Source: Odontocerum albicorne (lineage: Eukaryota > Arthropoda > Insecta > Trichoptera > Odontoceridae). Taken from it: a DNA stretch of 64,000 bases. The position numbers and the translations under genes were made by a program. The stretch covers positions 12,685,112 through 12,749,111 of the forward strand of contig OX463854.1 of the NCBI GenBank assembly GCA_949825065.1. Reading direction: 5' to 3'. The notes beneath the pieces were generated by a model. It saw only the letters and a list, made by a program, of their open reading frames with translations. It had not been told where the DNA came from and did not search any database. Shown here piece after piece: positions 1 through 12,309 of this stretch. Within the stretch, counting starts at the first letter, position 1. Each line of letters starts with the position of its first letter.

Positions 1-421
1 GCAAAAATATGGCATTTTGTAAGTCAAATCTGTCACGAAAAAGACAATTGCAAAACACATTATTTATAGCCTCAACATCTAGACCACACTAGCAATCATG
101 TAGTGGCCCGTCTAAAAGTCACATATGACTGACATTCCCATCTTGTTCATTCTCATTATGTTGAATTTTAGTTCAAAGGGAGAAGTAGCTGGATTGATTG
201 ATTTCATAGTTTTAAAGGGAGATGTTGCTAGATTGTTTTATATCTAAAGTTCTTATTTAAAATAGTTGTATCTCAATCCAACACTCATCGTGACCAAGTA
301 TCGTGTTTAAATTGGTTTAAAAAATAAGTTACTGGAAGTGAAAAATTAGGTAGGTGATGACTAAGTAAATATGCTTTTTTGCAAAGGAATTGACATATTC
401 ATTACATGTAATACTAATATG

Positions 422-791
422 CAGCGGCGGCTGGTCCTGAGGTGAATATGAAATATCGCTGTCTCACGGTTTACTATATGTTTCGGTCTGTCCTATATCA
501 ATTTGGGTTTCCGTCCGGTGCGTATTGGAGATCGCTCCGGTAGTATTGGCAAACTTGGCCGGTCATTTTGAAAGGAATATTTTTTTAAATTTTACTTTAA
601 ATTTTTTTTATTTTCACTTAAATAAAAATACTCGTACTATTTGTCAGTATTCTTATACATATTTAACCTACCATATACAAATATTTAACAGTTTTGGAAG
701 TCATGTTTGCGAATATACTCGTATAATTTAATTATTGCGAATTATCTCTCCGGTTCAGCGCATCAACGCACCTCCAGACCAGCTGCCGCTG
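422..791. mobile_element. hAT-type MITE, 370 bp, with 8-bp target duplication
   Basis: Terminal inverted repeats begin CAGCGGCGGCTGGT on the left and, read from the right end inward, CAGCGGCAGCTGGT; they pair over about 23 bp with three mismatches. A perfect 8-bp direct repeat CTAATATG lies at 414-421 and 792-799. An 8-bp duplication and CAG-starting termini are hallmarks of the hAT superfamily. The interior is AT-rich and shows no transposase, so this is a non-autonomous element mobilised in trans. The short ORF inside it (525-731) is not taken as a gene. Confidence 0.85.
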
Positions 792-799
792 CTAATATG

Positions 800-2160
800 T
801 GATGAAAAGAAATAAAATCCAGATGTTCACAGTGAACTGAAAATAAATATTTATTTGATATTTAGATTTAAATAACTTAGGATTATGAACCAATGATTTA
901 AGATTTATTTAAAGCATTTATATGGAACGAAAATAAAAACAGAAAAAAATATTTTATATGATGTGACAGTCTGTATAAATATTGAATCCCCGTCGAGCCT
1001 TTGATGTTTAGTTGAGCATTAGTTCAAAGGTTTGAGGGATGGTTTTGCCCGAAAAAAAAAGATTCGCTTTTGAAAACATCGCTTTAGGTTTGCCAAGTAT
1101 TTCTCCTCGCGTGTTTCGCGAATGTTTTCATGAATATGTTCATTAAATAAATACGAGTCTAGTGGAATACTTTATTCTTCCAAGTTTGGACATTATTTCA
1201 TCATATATTAAAAAAAAACAATTGAAAATTAAATATAATTGATATTGGAATCTATTTTATTATACATTCAATATAATTCTAAGAATATTGTCTTCATTTA
1301 ATTTGCGACGGACGATTTTTAGAAACGATTTTTTTTAGAAAGCCATCACAAACTCTGTTTAAAAATAAATATTTAATGAAAATTCTACGAATGATTTTTA
1401 AGATTCTCATAAAGTTAGCTAGTTCAACATACATACAAATGATTTTTGAATGTTAGGTAAACTTTGTTTTGATTTTCTTTAGTTCTTAACCGTTATCTAA
1501 GTTTATTCAATATTCTCGTTCCTTTTTCTTTTTATTAAGAAAACAAGACGTTTTATATTCCCAATGATAGGGTTGCTTTGATTGTTTCAAATTCGAAGTA
1601 GTCTGTACCTAAATATTATAACTTGTTTGAGTTAAATGTGGTTGAAGTAATTTTTAAACTATTTCAGACTTTATAGATATACTTACAAATTTGCAGAAGT
1701 TTATATTTAACATGAAATCGTTCACCAGTCCATTTTAAAACTGTTTTTCCTTTAAGGCTTTTATTTGAATTAATTGTACTAATGCTAAATAGCTCTCTAA
1801 AGTAAATTCTTTGAGTACCTTTTGAAAAACGGTTTATACATGTTCGTTGTTCATTTTTTTAGGTAACATACAAACAACATAGATTTTTATGTCAAATATA
1901 ATTTATGAAAAATAATATACGTATATAAAAGATATCATGATTGTAAAATTACATTAGCTTTTTCTCATGGAATTAATATTTTCTAGATAATGATATCAGA
2001 GAAACCCTTAAGAAAGGTACACATGGAGTGACTTTGGATGCTAAAAGGACTTAATAGAAGTAGATTGGAGTATTAAAATATTAAGTATTCTGGTTATATT
2101 TACTTATAAAATATCAAATGTTGCGATGAAACTTGACTCACACTGAAATGAATGTACATT
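800..2160. other. AT-rich, no feature recognised
   Basis: Homopolymer-rich intergenic sequence with frequent stops in all frames. I see no repeat terminus, RNA gene or coding signal. Confidence 0.5.
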
Positions 2161-2164
2161 GAGC

Positions 2165-2400
2165 ATATTCCACTAATCCAAGAAGTTGTAGCAAATACAA
2201 GCACGTAGAATTCTTCCCCATGTCACTTCAGCGCATACTTGAACTACCTCCGCATCTGCGACCCTTCACGTTGCCAGTTACCACGAGCCTCTCTATGCCC
2301 TCCAGGTGTAAAATGTGACCGAAGAATGCGAGGAATGCATAATTTTAATACGAGTAGCATATCTCTTTCAAAAAAAATACATTTGTTCATCTTTTCATTC
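2165..2400 (-). mobile_element. LINE C fragment, RT C-terminal region
   Basis: On the minus strand the broken translation contains FFGHI followed by LVVTGNVKGRR, the pattern seen after the RT domain in many arthropod LINEs (FGH...EKLVVTGKVEGKRSRGRSP). The segment is GC-richer than its flanks and has stops and frameshifts, so it is a dead 3' remnant. The relative at 7135-7650 is clearer. Family placement is from protein motifs only. Confidence 0.5.
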
Positions 2401-2778
2401 ATAAAATACTCAGAAATTGTCTTAAACGCCATACTGGAAAAAGTTTATCCTTGATCTTTCCCTAGCATATATTGTCCATGTTTCTGAGACACACAGGGAT
2501 ATTGAAAAAATTAGATCTTCAACCTAGCTTTATTATTCCGGATCAATTCCTATCTCGGCATAGTGCTCTTTCTCAAACCTAATTATATCCAGATTTCACT
2601 TTCATAAGGACCGTTATCTGCACTTGTAGACCAAAGATAAGAAAAAAAATATACAATCTACAATTAATTCATAAAATCAAAATCATGCTTGTTAACCCAA
2701 TCAACGAAATACAATTCAATTTTGATATAAATCCTCAAATACTGAAACTAAAACATTCTTAAAATGTTGTTTATAGTT

Positions 2779-3345
2779 AAGGCATTAACATTGTGGAGGT
2801 TTAAAGATATTGTAATTGGTTTTATCAAACACTATTTATTTCACTTTTTGTAACGGTATAACCCTACCGGTTTCAAGGTTTTCACATCATCTTCAGGGGA
2901 GCACAAACAAGACTGAATTCTGTTCGAACTGGTACCGATATGCACGCTTTTAACGGCTGGGGACATTTGGGTTGGAGACTGAGGGCTGAGGGAGACATGG
3001 GACGATCTCGGCCAGCAGCGGAGAGATTTTTGGGATATGTGTATATACCAGATATTCGCCTCGATATACTGACTTACATCTTGTAAACACACTGAGGCGA
3101 ACATCTGGTAAACACATATATCCCAAAGATCTCTCCGCTGCTGGCCGAGATCGTCCCATGCCTCCCTAAGCCCTCAGTTCCCAACCCAAATGTTCCCAAC
3201 CATTAAAAGCGTGTATATCGGTACCAGTTTGAACATAATTCAGTCTTGTTTGTGATTCCCTGAAGATGAGGTGAAAACCTTGAAACTGGTAGGGTTATAC
3301 TGTTACAAAAAGTGGAATAAACAGTTTTTGATAAAGCAAATTACA
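2779..3345. repeat. Penelope-like terminal repeat, inverted pair
   Basis: Two copies of a ~255-bp module lie head to head around a short centre near 3070-3085. The arms are recognisable throughout, for example GCGGAGAGAT at 3018 against ATCTCTCCGC at 3131, and ACCCTACCGGTTTCAAGG on the left against its diverged complement on the right. Each arm holds CTGAAGATGA, a short hairpin and GAAAC, then a second hairpin and GTTAC. This layout resembles the hammerhead-ribozyme-bearing pseudo-LTRs of Penelope-like elements, which are known to occur in inverted or direct arrangement. The same module recurs at 11045-11340. The family call is inference; a fold-back DNA element is the alternative. Confidence 0.5.
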
Positions 3346-4080
3346 AATTCTTAAAATGTTTTAAAAAATCACTTGTTAATAAACTTCCTTTTTTTCTCAC
3401 AAAGCATTGGTAGTGCTACTAAACTCGAGGAAAATAGGAAAAGATTTATTGTATTTCTACTTAAAATAGATTCAGCAATCATAAAATATTTGGACTGATT
3501 CGCGAACAAACTGGGGAAGATTAGCTAAAAAGCAGAAACAGAATATTCTTAAGAAAAACTAAAGGGGCGTCTGTATAATTTGATTAGTTTTGCAAAACAA
3601 AGCTATTCTATACAAGAAGCGTTTTGAGGAAAGAAAAATCCAGAAATTTTATCAGAGGATACATTTTTCTTCATCTTCTGAAATGGAATCGGTTCCTTTT
3701 TGTGTGTAAGTATCCAATTGGAATCACAAATTGGTTGGAGAACAAAATGAATAAAATAAACAATGGAGTATTTTTATTGACCCACAGAAATTGTAAAGAC
3801 GGTGGTGAACAAATGAATGCTTGTGAAAAACAATTGAAGAGTTCTTATGTTTATTTTCTCAAAACAATTTTTGAAGATTCTTAAAATGTCCTATACATTT
3901 TTTAGATTTATATTCTTCTCTCGTCGGATGGATCCCTTAAATGACTGAATTTCCTATGGATAAAAAGTACGTCCTTAATTCTTCTGGGAAAAGCGTCTAT
4001 GGAATAACTGTTGATGATTAGGTAGTGTCTATGTATTGCAGTAGATAGATAGTGGTAAATATATCACTCTATCTGTGTAT
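3346..4080. other. AT-rich, no feature recognised
   Basis: Contains an 86-codon open frame (3624-3884, plus) that matches nothing I know and has AT-driven composition. I do not call it a gene. Confidence 0.4.
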
Positions 4081-4084
4081 AATC

Positions 4085-4150
4085 GACCTTCGTGACCTGA
4101 TTGATAGTCTAACATCTGAAAGTTTTAAGATTGATTTCAAATGATAACCC
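4085..4150 (+). mobile_element. Truncated tRNA-derived SINE head
   Basis: Starts with TCGTGACCTGATTGATAG, which resembles a Pol III A box, and continues to a weak B-box-like GATTGATTTCAAA. The same head with a full body occurs elsewhere, for example at 49398. No SINE body is visible downstream, so this is a fragment. Confidence 0.45.
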
Positions 4151-4159
4151 AAAAAATAG

Positions 4160-5120
4160 TTTCCAGTCTAATTAAAAAACTTGTATTGTAACGGCACTAC
4201 TCCATTGACGGTAGTATTTTCAGCACGCACGGTGGCAAACTTTTAATTTTTAGCACACTCTAGGAATCGAAAGCCTAAATTATCAATTACTTGGACTGAA
4301 GACAGTATATTCTACCATCTACTCTGTAATACGTCCGCATCATCAATTTTGATGTGTTGGGGAGTACCATACGAATAAATTAATCTGTACATGGTATACG
4401 TACTATGACTTTATCCCATATCTTAGCTTGTTAAGAGTATATCAATATTTGTTATTTATATATATGGTACATACTGATACATTAGGGTTTTGTACCAGAT
4501 ATTCATAGATTATATTCGTTTCAATTCACCGGTATTTTTCTCAGGAAGTCCAAGCTATTCAATGTTTGATTTGTAGAAATAAAGTCCAGGGGGGTTTGAA
4601 ATATAGCTATGTAGAATTCTAATACAACAGACGTTCTTTCTTGTATTTGCTTCCACTAGGTCTAAATATGTATCGGGATATTTAATACTTTCTTTGTGAG
4701 GTAGCAAGTCTTGTAGGTTTAATACTGACTTGATGCTTTCCAATAAATATAGTCCTTACATCATTTCTGATTGATTAACACTCGAAGGGTTTTTATGATA
4801 AAAACAAACCACTGTAGCGGTATTTTTTCTTATGACCTTCTCGTTACTTTTCAATTGTTAACATTTAATATTTTGTTGCAAGAAAAACGTTCATTTAATT
4901 TTAAACGAAATTAAAAGGGATTTTTTTTGCTAAAATTAGGTAATTTATTAAATTAAATACTCATACGTGAAAAAAATAGTAAAGTAATAAAAAAACCTGT
5001 ACAAGAGTCAAATGGTGTATATTTTTTAAACATAATTTCAAAACAACCTGAATACCATAAATTAAAAATAAAACTATCGTAGGAATAGTAAGAAATAAAA
5101 ATAGCCTTATTTATGTGTTA
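4160..5120. other. AT-rich, no feature recognised
   Basis: No coherent frame or repeat boundary. A short stretch near 4330-4370 (TTGATGTGTTGGGGAG) weakly resembles 13600-13625 and may be an old dispersed repeat. Confidence 0.35.
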
Positions 5121-5124
5121 ACAA

Positions 5125-5300
5125 TATAACTTTATTCGGGTTTGTTGCAAACTCTTTTAACCAATCAGATAAATGTTTCGAAAATCAGACTAGAATACGT
5201 TGTTTTTATTTCTGAGCTCCTACGGGAAATTGAACCCACAACCTTAGTTTGAAAAACAATCATCTAACCAACCTAGGCCAACGATGTCGCGTACTCTGTG
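5125..5300 (-). mobile_element. tRNA-derived SINE, minus strand
   Basis: Read on the minus strand, GTTGGCCTAGGTTGGTTAG is an A-box-like start. GGGTTCAATTTCCC about 45 bases on is a B box. Next comes a body ending with GGTTAAAAGAGTTTGC. The head-plus-body order matches the other SINE-I copies. Confidence 0.6.
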
Positions 5301-5559
5301 TTTTAAATTCTTTTTTGATAAATAAGCAATCATGTGGCTGATTTTTTAATTTTACAAAGCATACTTGTCGACCTTTATTTATTTTAAAAGACGATGGAGA
5401 AGCTGTGATCAGTATACATGCTACCAAAGCAGCTAAATAAAATAAAGCTATAGTACTAATTTATATCTACTCTTAGAATGACACGCTCTCGTGTACTCGT
5501 GCTATAATTATTATAAACAACACTTGATACCTGAAAAATATTTTTCGTTTTTAACGTGC

Positions 5560-5670
5560 TTGATAAAAAAAAGGAAGAAAAGAGTTCATTTCAGGAAAAG
5601 ACTTCGTCTGGTGACAATATTCGCAAGCGTGTGAGTGTTGTCGTTTCTTTACTTGTGGGGTAGAATTTCT
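5560..5670 (+). mobile_element. SINE-II body fragment
   Basis: TTCGTCTGGTGACAATATTC followed by GCAAGCGTGTG matches the body of the SINE-II copies at 13158, 28327 and 41948. The tRNA-like head is not clear upstream. Confidence 0.4.
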
Positions 5671-5739
5671 AGCGTTGAACCAAGAGTTAAGTGCGTACTC
5701 CAGTGCTGTACACTCGGAGGCTATTTATTTTAACACTTC

Positions 5740-5835
5740 ATTATATAACAATTTTGTAGGCTTTTTGCCAAGTGGCAAACACTTATAACCAACCAGACAA
5801 AAGTAAACAAAGGAAATTACAAACTTGGTTGCATT
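5740..5835 (-). mobile_element. SINE-I tail fragment, minus strand
   Basis: The complement reads GGTTGGTTATAAGTGTTTGCC, CACTTGGCAAAAAGCC and a short AT tail, similar to the SINE-I body (NNGAAGATTGCCACATGACAA). It is partial and diverged. Confidence 0.35.
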
Positions 5836-5899
5836 TTTTGTAACCAATTGGACAAAATTCAAGAACAATATACGTAATACAAATAAAAGGGAAATGTCA

Positions 5900-7120
5900 T
5901 AAATCAAAGAAAAATGAATGGGGCTGAGAGGAAAGGAAAAACGGGAACGAAACACGTTACATTACTGACATGAAATTAAAAGTTTTTTCAGTCACTTTTG
6001 GAAACATAGCAATGAGAGAGCGAGTGTTACATAGTTGGATACTGGAACCAGAGTCTCACTGCATGGACAGTAAACGACGACGTAAAAAAAGAGGAACGGT
6101 ATACTGGGAAAGTTAATTAACAATCTCTGTTTGAGTGAAGGGCAAGTCCGTGATCGGAAAGACGCTAAATATTTTCTACAAGATAAGAGGGGAAAGAGGC
6201 CAGTTAAAGATGTTATACAATACAATAGGAAGAATATATAAATTTTACGTCTTTTTCTCAAAGCAATGAGGCCAAAAACAGTTTATTTTCTGTCAATTAC
6301 AGCACTATGCGGGTATGTTGGAAATTTATCATGCGAAATAATGAATTTCCACATTTGCTCTCAAAGTGCTAAATATGGTCACCAGAAAGTATTTTGGGAT
6401 AAAGATTGATAACGAAATGATTTATGTAATCTTGACGCAGTTAATTGTCTTATTTGACCTTTCAAATCGATCACAATAGGTTATATGTATGTAATTAAAC
6501 AGTGTTTGTTTCGTGTGACGAGGAACTTGAAACGATTTAATAAGATCATTAGAACCATATATGGCTACATATAGTCTTGCACCGAATATGACTTGAATCG
6601 TGGAACATCCAGTACTGTTTAAGTGGCAGACTTCTGGATGGAAACAATTTAGTGCCTTTTACACGATAAGAAGGTAAGAAAAGTGCAGACCACCCCTGAA
6701 TGAGGGAACAAAAAGAAAAACTTAATAAATTGGTACCTCACTAACCTTACAGTGATTTAATCACATCTTTCTTCCGGTGATTTTGAATGTTCCGGCAGGC
6801 AGTCTGATAGTCTTTGGAGCCATTCCATCGCGGCCTTTTACTTTAGAGCCTTATATTTCTCCTTCCATGAGAATCATAGTATGGGCATGATCAGACTACT
6901 TATCTTATCCACAGGATGGATTTGTGGGTGACTTAGACTTGTCCTCCTATTATGCTAGTATGTAGATATATTGTTTGGAAATACAATAATGTAATTATGT
7001 TTGGAGATAATGTAATTATATTTGGAGAGAATTTAAGTCCAGACTTTTTGTAAGCTTCTCCACTAAATACATATACGAGTATCAGTTAAGTGTAATGCTA
7101 GGAAGGTAGGGGCTGAAATA
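5900..7120. other. No feature recognised
   Basis: Mostly AT-rich. The part at 6740-6960 is GC-richer and could be an old coding or repeat remnant, but no motif is readable in any frame. Confidence 0.35.
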
Positions 7121-7134
7121 ATTATGTTAGATAT

Positions 7135-7650
7135 GGTACTTTCCCACATCTACTTATGTTTAGAAAAACTTCTTCTTCATCATGTGCTCAACACTAAGTC
7201 ATGCACGTCTACTATATCTCGTATTTAGCACACCATCTGTCTACATCTATCCCGGTCCTAGACCATGTTAAATATAGTCCATAAAGAGTATCATGTTAGT
7301 TAATTTATTTGATCTAGCCATCTCATAAGATATTTTACCTACATTTTGTTCCCCTTTCATAACTGTCCCTGTGATCACCAACTTTTCATCATTCTTTCAA
7401 GTAACGTGATCAAAGTATGTTAGAATCATTTTTATGAATGTTGTCGTAAGTCTTTCGATAATCTCAAATTATTAGATGATAGAGATGCTGGTGCGTCTTG
7501 TGGTCCATGTATATGGAACATCTGCCTCCTTGTCTATCATGTTTGTTTTTATTATCCATTTTCCCCCTACATATAATGTTATTTTGTAAGAAAACCGAAG
7601 AAAACTAACAATGGGAAGACCAACCCATAAAACCTTTTGTAGATCTGCTA
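7135..7650 (-). mobile_element. LINE C fragment, RT C-terminal region
   Basis: Minus-strand translation shows WTTRRTSISII, then YFDHVT, then EKLVITGTV and RWxD-like remnants, ending in a DLVLS-like stretch. The order follows the arthropod LINE pattern of TxxRTNKSIL, FGHxxRK, EKLVxTGKVEGKRxRGRSP. Stops and frameshifts break it into pieces. It belongs with the fragment at 2165-2400 and encodes the region between the RT domain and the ORF end. Confidence 0.6.
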
Positions 7651-8204
7651 TGTAATAGTAACACATTCGACTTAAGGTGTAGTGTGAACCTCCCATAAAT
7701 GATTGACTTTAAGTGCTTGCTTAAGATTCACTCGCTTCTTATATGTTTAACAATATGAGGCAGAACATATCGCGTTATATGATCAGCAACGGCAAAAGCG
7801 TCATCATAATACTATATCTTGGTCTATTGAATCGATTTGGAACAAACGATTTATTCGATGAAAACGAAATCGACCTCGAAAATAAAATCTCTGCGAAGAC
7901 ACATGTTAAAGACACATATTAAAAAAAATACAATAAAGATATCCCATTAGGTACTTGAATATAGTAGATTGAGGCAAAATTTGAAATCAAATTCCATTCA
8001 TACGCGCTTGATCCAATGTAGACTGTTCGTATATAAATCCTCACTGTACTCGTTTCCTGATTGATTGCGGGATATCAATTAGTTATCTTGTAAGATTGAG
8101 TTAAGAGATCTTTTTTTTTCGTTGGTATGTGGAGAACCCATACGATATAAAAACATCTCTTTTCGACTCGCACCTTTCTCTGTCCCTGAAAAAGAGAGAT
8201 AATA

Positions 8205-8400
8205 TTGTATAACACTTTCCTTAAATACAATACAACCTGGCGAGCTTATTAGAATTTGGCAATCTCTTCCAAGTAATCACGAAGAGGTTAAAAAGGTCTT
8301 AAGTTAAAACCTATCTGTTAAAATATAATTTTTTTAAACCTAGGTTCCAAAAGGAGTTAAACCCGCAACTAACTGGTCGGAAGATAAGCTTTTTATATAG
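8205..8400 (-). mobile_element. SINE-I copy, minus strand
   Basis: On the minus strand a head fragment with GTTGCGGGTTTAACTCC (B box) is followed by GAAGAGATTGCC and GCTCGCCAGGTTGTATTG, the diagnostic SINE-I body (CCACTAGGTTGTACTG in better copies), then an AT tail. The head is truncated at its 5' end. Confidence 0.65.
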
Positions 8401-8639
8401 AATTTCACGGAGTAAGAGATAGGGAGTATAATTGATTATTCAATAGCGTTACTTGATGACATAATGCTATTTTCATAATTCAGTAGCATGTAAGTCTACT
8501 ACAGAACAAAAAAAAAGTTTTATGAGCTTTCTACTTTTTCAGCTTCCGACACCCAAAATATAACAAAATGTCTTAATGGTTGTCATGCTGTAATATAATA
8601 TATGATTATTACTTTATATAACTCCCTTTTTCTTAGTAA

Positions 8640-8830
8640 TTACATTCACAAGGTAAACCTTTTCCAGACGTACTTTTTTGGCCTATTTTTACAACAAATT
8701 TTTCGCTCCAACCTCTCGAATGATAAAATCCCATTACACGGCCCAGTTATTTGGAATCTCCTTCCTCAAAGAAATCAGCTTTATATTAAGCACCCCTCGC
8801 TGCCTAGAAATGAGTTGCATAGTTAGGGTA
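8640..8830 (+). mobile_element. LINE F fragment (Jockey/CR1-type RT C-terminus)
   Basis: The plus-strand frame contains HGPVIWNLLP followed by about 20 open codons. GPxIWNxLP is a conserved block just after the RT domain in Jockey and CR1 group LINEs. The upstream part is readable only after a frame change, and nothing continues downstream. Call rests on this one motif. Confidence 0.4.
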
Positions 8831-8879
8831 TATACAGAGAAGAGGAGCGCTTCTATACTTCTCGACTTCTAAAAGGGCT

Positions 8880-11035
8880 TTTGGAATCCCCCAATTATCT
8901 TCTTTACCCGCTTTTATCATTCTCCATCCTAGAATGGCTCACTTCCTGTCCTTCACAAATGAAAGTTATCGATTCTTCTATCTCCGTGAATGCGGTTGAA
9001 AGGGAAAACAACTCGTCTTAGAAATGCTGGTTAAATATATGTATGTATTAAAATATAAATTAGACACGAATCATCATCATTATGTGAGGAGGTAATATTA
9101 AAAAAAGAACATGTCCACCAAATCAGAATGTTGGGAAATCACAAAAAAACTGTTTGCAGTAAAAATATATGACATAATAATTTATTGTAAAAATATCTGA
9201 AATCCTTAAAATCGCTTAAGGTGACTTGATTTGTTGCTTAAAATTGAATCATAATAATTAAAATAGTTATATTAGTTTAAAATATGGACATTATATTTTT
9301 TGAGTGAACAATTCTTCTTTAATCTTTTTTGACTGAACAGGTCTGGAACATGATGTTTTTGGTTCGATTTCAAAAATATGTTACAGGTGTTGCAAAAAAT
9401 AGTCAAAAAATAATTGGGTAGAGTAATAAATAAAACAATTAAAGTGTTAACAAAATAAAAAGAAATATTACTATAAAACTATAAATATATGTAGGTAGAT
9501 AAAGCTGTATGACCTTACACTGCTCGTACCATTTAAAACTGACAGTTGCTGGTGAACAGGTATGAAGTTAGACACAATCGGAAGGCTATGATTGGTCAAT
9601 TCGGGCATGATCTTTTTTGATTGGTTTGAATCCTGGACATGATGGTTTTTGAAAAAAAAACGGTGTTTGTTTAAATATGATTTATGTGCTTTTTCATTGA
9701 AATAAAAATATTAAATGGCTCTGTACCATCGATAAGAAGAACATCTGCTTTATCAACTCATTTTTTGTATGCGATAGACATGATCTTTTTTAATGTTACC
9801 TCATTTCATCAATTATCACTATTCCAGGCATAAAATTTATAAATTATTTTCTTCATTCACAAAATGCATAAATGTTTTTACATTATTTGAATAAAAATAA
9901 TAAAAAACGAACAATTCAAACAGCGCCGTTTATAGAGCCAACTTTATTCAAGGGCATTTAAGGAAACTCGAACCCATTATTATTGACAGATTCGAAATTA
10001 AAATAAATCCTTTTTGGCAGTTATAGCGGCGCTCGAGGTGTTTTTTCCCATAGTAAATTTCTTACAAGGTGTTTGTTCCCGTGGCTCTCCATCAACCTGC
10101 AATGGTTTCAACCTTTTAGTTTAAAATTGCTTTGAACCCTTGACCCAGTCTTATTGACTGTGAAAGACCAACTTAAGTTGGGCTACATGGAAATAGAAGT
10201 TGATACCCAACACTTTAAAATTCCCATCGTTTATATTTTGCTGAGGTACGGAGACATCTGTTCCAAAGTTTCTAACACCAACAAATATTTCCTTTATCTC
10301 TACCATCATCGATGGAGATTTATTTATTTTCTATTAAGGTTAATTTAAAAGTATATCGTTTTTGTAAAAATTGTCATGGATTAAAATAGTTTCATGTGTC
10401 CAAGATGAGCATGTTTAGTTGGAAGAAATTGATACATAATAATACGCTCGTCAGACGTACCATATTTAACCATGTACATAGAATAATACTAACAAAAAAA
10501 AAACATTATTTTAATCACCATCACGGCATGCCCTATAAGGGTAGGTAGACATAACATATCTCAACTTCATTATATCTTTGCACATATTTTTAACGTATGC
10601 CACATACATACACCTAACGTCTATTATATATATATATATTTTTTTAGAAATCGATTTATTTGTTCATGCTACGTTTTACCTTGTATATTACTTATGTGTA
10701 TATAGATATTATTCTTGGAAATAATTCATTCTATTTACGTGACCAAAACGACTTAATCGCTTTTCTTCACCTTAGGCACTACACCTTCTTTCAATCCGCA
10801 TTATTTATTTATGTCCTTATTCTGCTATACTTTGTCCATGCGTATGTCTATTGTACGCAACCTTCTTATTCCATTTTTTTTAATGTTTACTTTCATCATT
10901 TTTTCCCACCTCCAAGATAACATCTTATAGTATCAATGGCACTTACTAGGGATTTTCATATTGTATCTCCATAATGGCGAAGGTGGCAGAGGGATCAACC
11001 TAAACTATACTGATCTTTATTATATGTTATTATTT
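8880..11035. other. AT-rich; no clear feature
   Basis: Contains a few scattered GC-richer words. CTCGAACCC at 9969 may be a B box on the minus strand, but the rest of a SINE is not visible. A short TA run lies at 10625-10640. Confidence 0.35.
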
Positions 11036-11044
11036 ATAGATACG

Positions 11045-11340
11045 GCATTAACATTGTGAAGGTTTAAAGACATTGCAATTTGTTTTATCAAACACTGTTT
11101 ATTCCACTTTTTTTAACGGTATAACCTTACCGGTTTCAAGGCTTTCACCTCATCATCAGGGGAACACAATTATGTTGTTTGTTGTTAAGTCATTAACGTT
11201 GTGGAGGTTTAAAGACATTGCACTTTATTTTTATCAAACACTGTTTATTCCACTTTTTTTGTAACGGTATAACCCTACCGGTTTCAAAGCTTTCACCTCA
11301 TCTTCAGGGGAGCACAATACAAAAAAGTGGAATAAACAAA
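11045..11340 (-). repeat. Penelope-like terminal repeat, two direct copies
   Basis: Two truncated copies of the 2779-3345 module lie in tandem, both on the minus strand, at about 11045-11165 and 11190-11315, each beginning with a GGTTTAAAGACATTGCA-like block. On the minus strand copy one reads CTGATGA, a GAGGU/GCCUU-type stem and GAAAC, then CGGTA/TACCG hairpin arms at 11128-11132 and 11117-11121. A reverse fragment (AAAAAAGTGGAATAAACAAA) follows at 11318. Confidence 0.5.
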
Positions 11341-11639
11341 TTACGAACACAATTATATTTAAATACTATATTTAAAGAGGTCCAAAGTTAGATTCCGTTT
11401 TATATCTCGAGCTCAATGAACGGTTCTGAGATATAGATTTTTTAAATTAAGATCTGTGAAAACTAAAGGGCTTAGCAAAACTTGAGTCAGTAATTTGCTG
11501 TTGCAAGTTCAGTACCATGGAAAGTGAGAACACTATTTTCCCTGCAAGAATGATTAATTATCTATCTATATTGAAAACAAGATCCACCTATTTCATGGGG
11601 TCTTTAGCAGTTGGTCTAAAAAATAAAAACATCGGTGGT

Positions 11640-12300
11640 TATGAATTATCATCGTCGTCGGAGTTACTGGGTCTAGTCGTCGAGGATTCCCTCGCCACTC
11701 CAACGTCAATTTTGAGCTGCTCTTCCACGTCGATCATGTGATCTTCTGCGAGCAAATAGCTCGATCCAAGATGCGCACTCCCTCCCGCATATGTCACAGA
11801 TGTCTAGGACCCACATCTGAGTCACCTGGCAATGGCGATGCAAGTTGTTCGCAAGTTGTTGACTGTATACGTCAACGTGCTGCGAACACGTCTACCTATT
11901 GAGACACCATCAGCCCGAGAATAGGTGACTTTCCATCTTACACGGTCTCTTACTACCTGCTTCCAGTCCTCAGGTGCCTCGTTCAAAGTCAGCGACTCTT
12001 GCAGACTGTCTTTATTGCGCTCTTTCTGCCCACCAACCCTTTGCTTGCCCACTACTACCCCAAACAAGACGCGTTTTGGTAGCCTATGACCATCCAGTTC
12101 ATCGCAATCTCGTAATTACAACTATACCTTCTATAGATGTACAGCTGGAGCTTTGCAGGACCGAGATATTTATGACATGATTACTTCAGTGGATCCGAAA
12201 AATTCGACGAATGAAACGTCAGTAGAACATCTCCAGGCTTCGAATGTGCCTCCTGTAGGGTACCCATGTCTCAGACCCATAGATAAGAGTGGGGAAGACA
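11640..12300 (-). mobile_element. LINE B fragment, RT C-terminal region
   Basis: Read on the minus strand: YGSETWVPYRRHIRSLEMFY (near 12280-12220), then a RIHxSxxVxN block, then GKQRVGGQKERNKDSLQES and APEDWKQVVRDRVRW at about 12065-11935. These are the consecutive C-terminal blocks of CR1-like LINE ORF2 proteins. At least two stops break the reading. The copy at 39480-40060 is the same family in the same orientation. Confidence 0.75.
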
Positions 12301-12309
12301 ATGACCTTG

